NCBI GenBank assembly: GCA_002332615.1
Contig: DDAL01000012.1
Coordinates: forward strand, 66,041 to 80,100
Direction: 5' to 3'
Length of the DNA stretch: 14,060 nt
From: Sphingobacteriaceae bacterium UBA2059
GTDB taxonomy: Bacteria > Bacteroidota > Bacteroidia > Sphingobacteriales > Sphingobacteriaceae
Below the pieces are notes generated by a model, which saw nothing but the letters and a program-made list of their open reading frames with translations, was not told the DNA's origin and did no database searches. Positions 1 to 7,176 of the stretch are shown in pieces. Both the position numbers and the translations under genes were made by a program. The first letter of the stretch is position 1; each line of letters starts with the position of its first letter.

Positions 1-1361
1 AGGCGTTGTATCTCTACCAAATAATCCTTGCCACCGAAGGCGATCTTCCTCAACCGGTCAAGCTCTTCATTGATGCCATCCGCCATAACGCCTCCTTTAT
101 TAAGAAGCACAGGAGGCTCCGGATGTAATTCTTTTTCAACGCGATTACGTATGTACGTGCAACAGTTGAGCTGCTCTGCAGTGATCTTTAAGGACTCGTT
201 GCCTGAAACTTCGCATAGCGATTTAATTTTTTCAACAGCATACAGGGCTTTTTTTAACTGGCACACCTCCCGCGGATTGGCTCTTTGCAAACCAATTTTC
301 GAAATGAGCCTTTCAAGGTCGCCTATCTGCTTAAACTCATTCGTCAGACTTTGGCGAAGATCCGCATGCTTTAACAGAAAGTCAACAACATTAAGTCGAT
401 CCTCAACAGGCTTAATCTCCTTCAATGGCATCACTATCCATTTGCGCAGTAAACGTGCGCCCATAGGAGAACAAGTATGGTCAAGTACGTCTAAAAGGGT
501 AAGTGCGTTTTCATTGTTCGACCCTACCAGTTCAAGGTTCCTTATTGTAAATCTGTCGAGCCACATGTAGCGCTCTTCTTCAATGCGGCCTATGGACGAT
601 ATGTGCTGTAAGTTCCTGTGTTCGGTTTCATTAAGATAATGCAGGGCAACACCTGATGCAACAATTGCTGCATTTAAGCGCTCAATTCCAAAACCCTTTA
701 ACGATTTTACATCGAAGTGTTTAAGCAAAGTTTCCTGACCATAGTCTCCAGTGTAAACCCATTCATCCAATGCATATGTGTAAAAGTGTTCGCCAAAAGC
801 TTCAGTAAATTCCCTGACTTTTGTTTTCGCTAATATGATTTCGCTTGGTTTGAAACCCTGCAGCAATTTGTCGATATAGCCGCTATTGCCCTGGGCAGCC
901 ATAAACTCACCTGTTGAAATATCCAGCAGGGCTAGTCCTATGCTATTCTTGTCATAGTGCAGTGATGCAAGATAATTGCTGGCTTTTTGTTGTAAGATGT
1001 TGTCATTATATGATACACCGGGAGTAACAAGTTCGGTCACTCCCCTTTTTACAATAGTTTTTACCGTTTTCGGGTCTTCCAGCTGATCGCAAATAGCAAC
1101 TCGCTGCCCGGCCCTAACCAATTTGGGAAGATAAGTATCAAGAGAGTGATGCGGGAAGCCGGCAAGCTCAATATGAGACGCCGATCCGTTTGCTCGTTTT
1201 GTTAATACAATGCCCAGTATGGATGCAGCTTTAACTGCATCTTCGCCAAACGTTTCGTAAAAGTCGCCCACTCTGAATAACAAAAGGGCGCCCGGATATT
1301 TCGCCTTAATGGTATTATACTGCTGCATTAAAGGCGTTTCTTTAATAGTGCTTTTTGCCAA
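1..1361 (-). CDS. mutS: DNA mismatch repair protein MutS (N-terminal part, cut by window edge)
   Basis: MutS recognises base mismatches and small loops in newly replicated DNA and, through ATP-dependent clamp formation, recruits MutL. Translating the minus strand from 1361 gives about 453 uninterrupted codons that run off the left edge. The mismatch-recognition domain begins with ETPLMQQY at residues 8-15 and carries GDFYETF at 32-38; F34 and E36 correspond to the Phe-x-Glu wedge that stacks on the mismatch. Other family landmarks are ELAGFPHH, AICDQLEDP, VTPGV and LDISTGEF, then the connector, core and start of the lever region. The Walker ATPase half lies outside the window. I chose TTG at 1361 because it gives the usual MAKxxxKETPLMQQY beginning and has a purine-rich AAAGGAAAG just upstream; the next in-frame ATG (1328) would remove that conserved segment. 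It is divergent from the secreted-protein gene at 1513. Confidence 0.96.
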   Translation of the reverse strand, partial: MAKSTIKETPLMQQYNTIKAKYPGALLLFRVGDFYETFGEDAVKAASILGIVLTKRANGSASHIELAGFPHHSLDTYLPKLVRAGQRVAICDQLEDPKTVKTIVKRGVTELVTPGVSYNDNILQQKASNYLASLHYDKNSIGLALLDISTGEFMAAQGNSGYIDKLLQGFKPSEIILAKTKVREFTEAFGEHFYTYALDEWVYTGDYGQETLLKHFDVKSLKGFGIERLNAAIVASGVALHYLNETEHRNLQHISSIGRIEEERYMWLDRFTIRNLELVGSNNENALTLLDVLDHTCSPMGARLLRKWIVMPLKEIKPVEDRLNVVDFLLKHADLRQSLTNEFKQIGDLERLISKIGLQRANPREVCQLKKALYAVEKIKSLCEVSGNESLKITAEQLNCCTYIRNRVEKELHPEPPVLLNKGGVMADGINEELDRLRKIAFGGKDYLVEIQR

Positions 1362-1512
1362 TTCGTCTTTCCTTTATGCCGCTAAGATAATTCTTTTGAG
1401 CCAGTTGGACAGACTGAACACGCTCTAGCATGCGTACCTGCTAAGTAAAATTTGTTTGCCCTTACTAAACTATTGAGGTTTAAAACCATCTTAATAATAA
1501 ACACATACTGCT

Positions 1513-2754
1513 ATGAGGATATTTAACCGCTTTATCATTTACAGCTTTATACTGCTTGCCGCCGGCCTTATTTCAACTGCTGATACGGCTCAGGCTCAGC
1601 CCGGAGCCAGAGTATCCATGCAAACTTTTTATGAAGAACTAGCTCCTCATGGCAGATGGATAAAATATAAAAAATACGGGCGCGTGTGGCAGCCACGGGT
1701 TGAAGAAGACTTTCAGCCTTACGGTACGAACGGACACTGGGTAGTAACTCAGTACGGCAATACATGGGTGTCAGACTATGAATGGGGATGGGCCCCTTTC
1801 CATTACGGCCGTTGGATATATGATGACTATTATGGCTGGATGTGGCTGCCCGATGATGAATGGGCCCCTGCATGGGTAAATTGGCGTTCAGGCGACGGGT
1901 ATTATGGATGGGCGCCGCTCGGCCCGGGGATGTCAGTCAATATCAACATAAACATCCCTCTCACCCATTGGATATTTGTTCCCCGAAGATACATAGCTTA
2001 TTCCTCTGTGTACGACTATCGTGCTCCGCGGGGATACTACACCAATATTTATAATCAGACTACCGTTATAAATAACATCTATGTAACCGGTAATAACAAC
2101 CGCTACTTCTACGGGCCCCGTACCCGGGAAATAGAGCGTTATACCGGCCGGCCGGTACGGGTTTATAACGTTCGTGATGCAGGCCGCCCCGGCCGTTCAC
2201 AACTGTCGGACAATGACCTCAGAGTGTACAGACCCGGTAGCAGCCGCTCTGAATCAGATATGAGCAACAGCCGGTATACGCGTACTGAACGCTCTGGTGC
2301 TACCAGTAGCCGGGGAAACTCTACAGATCGCTCAATCGAAAGAAATACAGCCCGTTCTTCGGTGGAACGTGGCTCGGGAGCATATGAACGGCCATCAAGA
2401 ATGGAAAGGCCGGAGCGTCCGGAACGCTTTTCAGGAAATGGGCCGGAGCGTATTGCGCCAGAAAGAGCCGAAAGGAGAACCAGCGAACGTACAAACACCG
2501 GCGAACGAAGAACACCTAGCCTTGGCGAACGTCCGCAAAGAATGGAAAGGCCATCTGCTCCCAGTCCGGTTTACAGGCCAACCCCAGGTGCATCTTCCAG
2601 GTCGACAGCTGTAGAAAGACCTCAGACTCCGGTTGCTCCGCCTGCGCGACGCGAACGCATGGAGCGCCCCAGCACTCCGCAAAGAGACAACAGTCGCATG
2701 GAAAGACCCGCAGAACGCCCTGCACGGACTCAACGAGCAGACAGGTCAATCTGA
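1513..2754 (+). CDS. Secreted DUF6600-like protein with Arg/Glu/Pro-rich repeat tail
   Basis: This 413-residue protein begins with a typical Sec signal peptide: basic N-terminus MRIFNR, hydrophobic core around 8-21, and likely cleavage after AQA near residue 28. Residues about 37-140 form an aromatic domain of recurring HGRW, YGxxW, WGWAPFHYGRW and YYGWAPL motifs, which I recognise as DUF6600-like; the family's biochemical role is not known to me. Residues about 140-240 are Asn/Tyr/Arg-rich. The tail (about 240-413) is low complexity, strongly basic and dominated by Arg, Glu, Pro and Ser, with RMERP four times (from residues 296, 343, 382 and 395). Export to the periplasm or outer surface is inferred. 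The tail might bind polyanions or cell-wall material, but that is speculation. No SD is visible before the ATG. It stands alone: mutS is divergent, and an intrinsic terminator follows at 2768. Confidence 0.8.
   Translation: MRIFNRFIIYSFILLAAGLISTADTAQAQPGARVSMQTFYEELAPHGRWIKYKKYGRVWQPRVEEDFQPYGTNGHWVVTQYGNTWVSDYEWGWAPFHYGRWIYDDYYGWMWLPDDEWAPAWVNWRSGDGYYGWAPLGPGMSVNININIPLTHWIFVPRRYIAYSSVYDYRAPRGYYTNIYNQTTVINNIYVTGNNNRYFYGPRTREIERYTGRPVRVYNVRDAGRPGRSQLSDNDLRVYRPGSSRSESDMSNSRYTRTERSGATSSRGNSTDRSIERNTARSSVERGSGAYERPSRMERPERPERFSGNGPERIAPERAERRTSERTNTGERRTPSLGERPQRMERPSAPSPVYRPTPGASSRSTAVERPQTPVAPPARRERMERPSTPQRDNSRMERPAERPARTQRADRSI
2398..2709 (+). repeat. Four dispersed RMERP-coding repeats in the protein tail
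   Basis: Codons for Arg-Met-Glu-Arg-Pro occur at 2398-2412, 2539-2553, 2656-2670 and 2695-2709, in frame within the secreted protein. The first two copies are nearly identical in DNA (AGAATGGAAAGGCC); the other two use different synonymous codons. This suggests selection on the peptide rather than only recent duplication. Further ERP units lie between them. Spacing is irregular, so it is a degenerate low-complexity tract, not a clean tandem array. Confidence 0.7.
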
Positions 2755-2767
2755 GCTCAAGCAAAGA

Positions 2768-2814
2768 CTAATGCAGGGAGCCCCCGCAAGAGAGAACCTT
2801 CCTGTATTAGTTTT
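2768..2814 (+). terminator. Intrinsic terminator after the DUF6600-like gene
   Basis: The left arm CTAATGCAGGGAG (2768-2780) pairs with the right arm CTTCCTGTATTAG (2798-2810). This gives 13 consecutive pairs including two G-T wobbles, with a 17-nt loop, directly followed by TTTT at 2811-2814. It starts 14 bases after the stop codon, as expected for a rho-independent terminator, and separates this gene from the downstream pair at 3014. Confidence 0.72.
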
Positions 2815-3013
2815 AAGCATCTGGTAATATAACACGACCTCCTCTTTGATATGCTTCGCTGCAGATAAGAAACCATATATAATCCGGTCGGCCCTACGCT
2901 CTTATTTACGGTTAGTGTACTGTATAAAACACAACAAGTAGACAATGCAAAATTATGAACCTTGGATGTTTTTCTATATACTAGTCGTCTTTACAACTTT
3001 TTTTAGAAAACAG

Positions 3014-3280
3014 ATGCGAATTGTAGCCGAACTTCCTGTGCCTCAAGGTAAGATAACCATCTTTTCAATGAACGCTAAATACATAGTTAAAATCGAAAAG
3101 GGCCAGTTTGAACAAACGTTTAAGATAGCTGAACTCAATCTAAGCGATGGCCTTGACAGCGTGTTTGCTATGCTTGACGATAGATTTATGACCACCGTGG
3201 AGGAGCGCTTTAAGTCCATGAGTGCCGACTTCAACGATACATGGAAAAGGCATGAGTATCCATCCCAACAGGACAAATAA
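3014..3280 (+). CDS. Conserved-looking 88-aa protein of unknown function, first gene of a pair with a TlpA-like thioredoxin
   Basis: I cannot assign a function. From ATG 3014 the protein is 88 residues, begins MRIVAELPVP and has no signal peptide, transmembrane segment or cysteine. Its alternating hydrophobic first half (KITIFSM, YIVKIEKG, FEQTFKI) suggests beta strands and the second half (about 48-80) looks helical. An in-frame ATG at 2945 would add 23 residues rich in Phe and Ile that could pass for a membrane segment. I prefer 3014 because the upstream part reads like translated AT-rich intergenic DNA, whereas the sequence from MRIVAELP resembles small cytosolic proteins I vaguely recall from Bacteroidota. 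The stop is one base before the thioredoxin start, so the two are almost certainly co-transcribed and perhaps translationally coupled. No clear SD or TAnnTTTG promoter is seen. Confidence 0.72.
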   Translation: MRIVAELPVPQGKITIFSMNAKYIVKIEKGQFEQTFKIAELNLSDGLDSVFAMLDDRFMTTVEERFKSMSADFNDTWKRHEYPSQQDK

Positions 3281-3281
3281 T

Positions 3282-3881
3282 ATGAAACCTTTAAAAAAGC
3301 AGAAGAGGTTACTGAGCTCTTCCAACGTTATTAACGCAATTGTGCTTGCTGTTATACTGGCAATAACTTTTAACCCTTCGGCAAAAGCTTTGCTCCTGCG
3401 TGGTCTTATCCATACAGGATTATTTTCTCCCGCTCCTGCCAAAGCAAGCGTAAACAAAGCGACAGGCTTACAGAGAATGCCCGATATAACTCTTAAAAAT
3501 GATAAAGGAATACACTCCATCGCATCCATGCGGGGGAAAGTCATTGTGCTTAACCTATGGGCTACCTGGTGCCCGCCCTGCATTGCAGAAATGCCATCCA
3601 TACAAGGCCTCTACACAAAGATGGCGAACCATAAAGATGTAATTTTTGTGCTTCTGGATGCAGACTCTGACCTTGAGAAAGCAAAGACTTTTATGTCTAA
3701 AAGAAAATTTACTCTTCCTGTTTATATATCATTAAGCAATTTGCCCAAATCGGTTTTCAGCGGATCCATACCTACAACACTAATTATTGACCGCTCGGGA
3801 AATATTGTATTTAAGCATACCGGGTTTGCTAATTATGACAACAAAAAAATGATTGACTTCATCAATTCATTAAGCCAGTAA
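3282..3881 (+). CDS. Membrane-anchored TlpA/ResA-like thioredoxin-fold protein
   Basis: This is a 199-residue thioredoxin-fold protein of the TlpA/ResA type. Such proteins usually sit outside the cytoplasmic membrane and reduce or exchange disulfides, for example during cytochrome c maturation or envelope protein folding. A basic N-terminus (MKPLKKQKR) precedes one hydrophobic segment at about 16-30, best read as an uncleaved anchor. The catalytic motif is WCPPC with C97 and C100, inside the typical NLWATWCPPC strand-helix, and GSIPTTLIID supplies the cis-proline (P164). The helix between has the AEMP sequence common in this family. Start 3282 sits one base after the upstream stop, with AGGA nearby inside the preceding gene; the frame is open further upstream (ATGs at 3222 and 3252), but those starts would overlap that gene and put non-conserved residues before the anchor. 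Its redox partner or substrate cannot be told from this window. Confidence 0.9.
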   Translation: MKPLKKQKRLLSSSNVINAIVLAVILAITFNPSAKALLLRGLIHTGLFSPAPAKASVNKATGLQRMPDITLKNDKGIHSIASMRGKVIVLNLWATWCPPCIAEMPSIQGLYTKMANHKDVIFVLLDADSDLEKAKTFMSKRKFTLPVYISLSNLPKSVFSGSIPTTLIIDRSGNIVFKHTGFANYDNKKMIDFINSLSQ

Positions 3882-3942
3882 ACCGTATAAAACTCCTTGT
3901 TAACCCAGTTCGGCTTCTAAAGCTTTTGTATAAGTAACTACC

Positions 3943-3978
3943 TCGTACTTTCTTCGTTATTTAACGAGCCATGTACGA
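3943..3978. repeat. Bipartite inverted repeat (two stacked 6-bp stems)
   Basis: The outer arms TCGTAC (3943-3948) and GTACGA (3973-3978) enclose a symmetrical 5+5 internal loop and an inner stem TCGTTA (3954-3959) with TAACGA (3962-3967), whose loop is only TT. No T-run follows on the plus strand, so it does not look like a standard terminator of the thioredoxin gene. It could be RNA structure, an operator-like dyad or chance. Confidence 0.45.
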
Positions 3979-4031
3979 ACGAGATACGTTTAACCTACAT
4001 CTATTTTCATTTAAAAATACTGTGTGGTATA

Positions 4032-4045
4032 TCGGAAAGTTCCGA
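4032..4045. repeat. Short perfect inverted repeat
   Basis: TCGGAA (4032-4037) and TTCCGA (4040-4045) are perfect inverted arms separated by two bases. The form fits a dimeric protein-binding site better than an RNA hairpin, because a two-base loop is sterically poor. No gene starts nearby, so an operator role is unsupported. Confidence 0.35.
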
Positions 4046-4366
4046 CCTCTTAGGAATGCTCTAACTCTACAGACTATAAGGTTTGAGAGTCAGGTTTTCG
4101 CTGGGTAAAAAGTTTTAAAATCAAAGTCTATAGGCAACTCGAAAAACCAAGAAGAGACTATATATACTTAAAGTTGAACGCGTACCTATTGTTTAGATAA
4201 CCTACATAAGTAATTGAATTTTAAAAAATTGGTTATACGAACAAAATATTATTCGCTCAGTAGTGGAGTGAAACTGAACATACTGTGCCTCTGCTTAAAC
4301 TAATATAAACTGATACTTCACATTGTACGTTTATACCACTTATAAAGAACGACTTAGATATATAAA

Positions 4367-4383
4367 CAAAATATTATTTTGTA
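4367..4383 (-). terminator. Possible weak AT-rich terminator hairpin of the fructosamine-kinase-like gene
   Basis: ACAAAATATTATTTTGT is a near-perfect palindrome (7-bp arms, 3-nt loop) immediately after the TAA stop of the minus-strand gene. Reading on the minus strand it is followed by TTATATATC. The stem is almost all A-T, so stability would be low; it may be simple AT-rich sequence. Confidence 0.25.
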
Positions 4384-5268
4384 TTATAAGAAGCGTTTTA
4401 ATGAAGTTTTTATTTGTGGAAGATAGGATGCCCCGAACAAGTTCAAATGAACTAGCAACGGGTAGAGATTCCACAAAGGTAACCTATGCTCCCAGTCATT
4501 ATCAAGAGGAAAACAAGCGTGGTAGGCACTATAAAACCTTTCGTCAAAACCACCGAACAGTTTGCTCATAGCAAGGTCCACTTCCCTGTTTGAAAAGGAT
4601 ATAGCGGGGTCAATTACAACAGCACTGCCATCACTATTTATTATGTAGTTCCCTCTCCAAAAATCGCCGTGGACTAGGGATGGAGGTCTTTCGTCTGCAA
4701 GGTTTGGTAGGAGCTTGATTAAATCTTCAAACTGAGAGATTAGTGACGGCATTAACAGACCTCTTGAGTTTGCCAGCCGCAGCTGCGGCAACAACCTTTG
4801 AGTGATGAAGAATTCGGTCCACGTGTTTTTAAGCTCATTGTATTGAGCTAGCGCTCCCATGTAATTCGAATAATTGAGTCCAAAGCGGTCTGCACTTTGC
4901 GAATGCATTTCAGCAAGGCCTTCAGCAAGCTTTTCGAACGATTTAAAACTAACCTTTCCTGGCTCAATCCACTCCAGAAGCAAGTACTGTTCTTTACCTA
5001 CGTTTCCCGCGCCAAGTACTGTCGGAATCTTTAGCGAAGTTGCCCGTTGCAATGTATTCAGGCCTTTGCTTTCCGCTTCAAATAAATCTGGAAGAGATAC
5101 GGTTGAATTAAGCTTTACGAAAAAGCAGTGTTTTCCATATTTGAGCTTATAACATCTATTAATGCTTCCGCCCTGCACAGCTTCAAGTATCTGGGCCGTA
5201 TGTGAATGGCCTGTAACTCTGTAAAGTGCCTGATTTATAGATTTTAACACAGATTGAGTTAGAAACAT
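4384..5268 (-). CDS. Fructosamine kinase (FN3K/ketosamine-3-kinase) family protein
   Basis: The family phosphorylates sugar-amine adducts (fructosamines, ribulosamines) on small molecules or proteins so that they decompose, thereby repairing glycation. The 294-residue protein has the aminoglycoside/choline-kinase-like fold signature: a glycine-containing ATP loop VQGGSIN (31-37), VK at 51-52 as candidate ATP-binding lysine, E65 as its likely partner, the hinge region LLLEWIEPG (96-104), the catalytic loop VHGDFWRGNY (199-208; D202 as base) and the metal-binding VIDPAISF (218-225; D220). The ending NLYPLLVHLNLFG is also typical. Length is close to the family norm of about 290. I place the start at ATG 5268; a GTG at 5283 is possible but adds only five unconserved residues. 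The gene is divergent from lepA, with the starts 59 bp apart. The true substrate in this organism is unknown. Confidence 0.88.
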   Translation of the reverse strand: MFLTQSVLKSINQALYRVTGHSHTAQILEAVQGGSINRCYKLKYGKHCFFVKLNSTVSLPDLFEAESKGLNTLQRATSLKIPTVLGAGNVGKEQYLLLEWIEPGKVSFKSFEKLAEGLAEMHSQSADRFGLNYSNYMGALAQYNELKNTWTEFFITQRLLPQLRLANSRGLLMPSLISQFEDLIKLLPNLADERPPSLVHGDFWRGNYIINSDGSAVVIDPAISFSNREVDLAMSKLFGGFDERFYSAYHACFPLDNDWEHRLPLWNLYPLLVHLNLFGASYLPQIKTSLKRFL

Positions 5269-5311
5269 GATAGTAAAATACACAGTAAGCTAAAATGTTC
5301 TTTCAAAAAAT

Positions 5312-5319
5312 TATCTTTG
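5312..5319 (+). promoter_or_regulatory. Bacteroidota-type -7 element upstream of lepA
   Basis: TATCTTTG matches the Bacteroidota -7 consensus TAnnTTTG exactly and ends only 8 nt before the lepA ATG. No clear TTTG -33 box is seen at the usual distance. If used, the transcript would start within a few bases of the ATG, giving an almost leaderless mRNA. Confidence 0.5.
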
Positions 5320-5327
5320 CGAGTCGA

Positions 5328-7115
5328 ATGAAAAATATCCGTAATTTTTGCATAATAGCACACATTGATCATGGTAAGAGCACACTTGCCGATCGTTTGC
5401 TGGAATTTACTAAAACAATATCTCAGCGTGACGCCCAGGCGCAGCTTCTGGATAATATGGACCTCGAAAGAGAACGAGGCATAACCATCAAAAGTCATGC
5501 TATTCAAATGAACTACCTGCTCAAGGGGGTTCAGTATACACTTAACCTTATTGATACTCCGGGTCACGTCGACTTTTCCTATGAGGTATCTCGCTCAATT
5601 GCCGCTTGTGAGGGAGCTTTGCTTATAGTAGATGCATCGCAAGGAATCCAGGCGCAAACAATATCTAATCTATACCTTGCGCTGGAGCAAAACCTTGAAA
5701 TCATTCCGGTTCTTAATAAAATGGATCTTCCGGGCGCTATGCCTGAGGAGGTTAAGGATCAAATCATTGAATTGATTGGCTGCGAGAGAGAAGATATTAT
5801 TCCGGCTTCAGGAAAAACAGGCCTGGGTGTTGAAGATATTTTGAATGCGATTGTTGATAAAGTTCCAGCTCCGGTAGGTAATCCGGATAGTGAATTGCAA
5901 GCGCTTATTTTTGACTCAGTATTTAATTCATTCAGAGGTATTATTGCTTACTTTAAGATAACAAACGGCGAGATCCGAAAGAACGATAAAGTGAAGTTCA
6001 TAGCCACAGGAAAACAGTATATTGCTGATGAAGTGGGCGTTTTAAAACTTCACCCCGAACCGAGAGATGTTATTAAGACTGGAGATGTTGGCTATATTAT
6101 TTCGGGTATAAAAGAAGCAAGAGAAGTTAAAGTGGGCGACACGATAACGCATGTGGATAAACCTACAAAAGAAGCCATTCAGGGTTTTGAAGAGGTTAAG
6201 CCGATGGTATTTGCAGGCATCTATCCGGTAGATACGGAAGATTTTGAAGAGCTTCGCGAAAGTATGCATAAGCTTCAGCTTAACGATGCATCTATTGTTT
6301 TTGAACCTGAGTCTTCAGCTGCGTTAGGCTTTGGCTTCCGGTGCGGTTTCCTTGGGATGCTTCATATGGAGATTATTCAGGAGAGACTGGAACGCGAGTT
6401 TGATATGACGGTTATCACGACCGTGCCCAACGTATCTTACCTTGCATATACAACTAAGGGTGACCTGATTACGGTTAATAACCCATCTGACCTGCCTGAT
6501 CCCAGCAAGCTTGAATATGTGGAAGAGCCTTACATCAAGGCAAACATTATCACCAAATCAGAATTTGTGGGCCCGGTTATGTCTCTATGCATACAAAAAA
6601 GAGGATTTATTGTCAACCAGTCTTACCTTACCTCAGACAGGGTTGAGCTCGTTTTCGAAATGCCTATGGGCGAGATAGTTTTTGACTTTTACGATAAGCT
6701 TAAAACTATTTCCAAAGGCTATGCTTCTTTTGACTATCATCAGATAGGGTACCGTCAATCTGACCTTGTAAGGCTCGATATTAAGCTAAACGGCGAACCG
6801 GTAGACGCGCTGTCCTCTCTTATACACCGCACGAACTCTTACGAGTTTGGTAAGAAAATATGTGAGAAATTAAGAGAGCTTCTTCCCAGGCAGCAATTTG
6901 AAATTATAATACAAGCTTCCATCGGTGCAAAAATTATTGCCCGCGAAAGCGTTAGAGCCTTAAGGAAGGACGTTACGGCCAAATGTTATGGGGGTGATAT
7001 TTCTCGTAAAAGGAAGCTTCTTGAGAAGCAAAAGAAGGGTAAAAAGCGCATGAGGCAGGTAGGTAATGTAGAAATACCTCAATCGGCCTTTATGGCTGTG
7101 CTTAAGCTGGATTAA
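5328..7115 (+). CDS. lepA: Translation elongation factor 4 (LepA/EF4) GTPase
   Basis: LepA is a ribosome-associated GTPase that acts on stalled or mis-translocated ribosomes and in initiation/ribosome biogenesis; it is non-essential in many bacteria. The 595-residue product has all G motifs: G1 AHIDHGKST (11-19), G2 RGIT (50-53), G3 DTPGH (76-80), G4 NKMD (130-133) and G5 SGK (161-163). Elongation-factor domains II, III and V-like follow. The LepA-specific C-terminal domain ends in the conserved basic GGDISRKRKLLEKQKKGKKR stretch and the IPQSAFMAVLK terminus. Start 5328 gives the standard MKNIRNFCIIAHIDHGK beginning and the expected length; an in-frame ATG at 5295 would add 11 unconserved residues and would include the -7 promoter match. 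The sequence appears complete and ordinary. folD follows 61 bp downstream. Confidence 0.97.
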   Translation: MKNIRNFCIIAHIDHGKSTLADRLLEFTKTISQRDAQAQLLDNMDLERERGITIKSHAIQMNYLLKGVQYTLNLIDTPGHVDFSYEVSRSIAACEGALLIVDASQGIQAQTISNLYLALEQNLEIIPVLNKMDLPGAMPEEVKDQIIELIGCEREDIIPASGKTGLGVEDILNAIVDKVPAPVGNPDSELQALIFDSVFNSFRGIIAYFKITNGEIRKNDKVKFIATGKQYIADEVGVLKLHPEPRDVIKTGDVGYIISGIKEAREVKVGDTITHVDKPTKEAIQGFEEVKPMVFAGIYPVDTEDFEELRESMHKLQLNDASIVFEPESSAALGFGFRCGFLGMLHMEIIQERLEREFDMTVITTVPNVSYLAYTTKGDLITVNNPSDLPDPSKLEYVEEPYIKANIITKSEFVGPVMSLCIQKRGFIVNQSYLTSDRVELVFEMPMGEIVFDFYDKLKTISKGYASFDYHQIGYRQSDLVRLDIKLNGEPVDALSSLIHRTNSYEFGKKICEKLRELLPRQQFEIIIQASIGAKIIARESVRALRKDVTAKCYGGDISRKRKLLEKQKKGKKRMRQVGNVEIPQSAFMAVLKLD

Positions 7116-7176
7116 GGTGTCCATTATTTAAGCTCCCTTTGGATAGAAGCTTAATACTTAATTAAACAAGAATAAT

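Larger units (their letters stand above)
3882..4383. other. Gene-free region of about 500 bp
   Basis: This lies between the ends of two convergent genes (thioredoxin and fructosamine-kinase-like). All frames are broken by frequent stops and nothing resembles a protein, tRNA or mobile-element remnant. It is AT-rich and contains two tight dyads (3943-3978 and 4032-4045), a 14-bp direct repeat AACAAAATATTATT (4240-4253 and 4365-4378), and an AT-rich palindrome next to the stop of the downstream minus-strand gene. A convergent intergenic gap this long is larger than others in the window, so a small RNA or a decayed gene is possible but unproven. Confidence 0.6.

Noticed and set aside
28..570. Open frame of 180 codons on the plus strand over mutS
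   Set aside because: It is antisense to clearly conserved MutS sequence and its product (Ser/Arg/Leu-rich) has no recognisable features.
1382..1389. Possible -7 element for mutS (TATCTTAG on the minus strand)
   Set aside because: It has one mismatch in the most conserved part of TAnnTTTG and no TTG/TTTG box at the right distance.
1426..1443. TAGCA/TGCTA hairpin in the mutS divergent gap
   Set aside because: Only five base pairs with an eight-base loop; expected by chance.
2163..2733. Several overlapping open frames on both strands across the repeat tail of the secreted protein
   Set aside because: Arg/Glu/Pro-rich, GC-richer DNA lacks stop codons in several frames. The signal peptide and DUF6600-like domain identify only one frame as real.
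4201..4330. Search for a tRNA or other structured RNA gene in the gene-free region
   Set aside because: No T-arm GTTCRA motif, acceptor-stem pairing or CCA end could be found.
4323..4571. 82-codon plus-strand open frame at the end of the gene-free region
   Set aside because: Most of it is antisense to the conserved C-terminus of the fructosamine-kinase-like gene and the rest is AT-rich filler.
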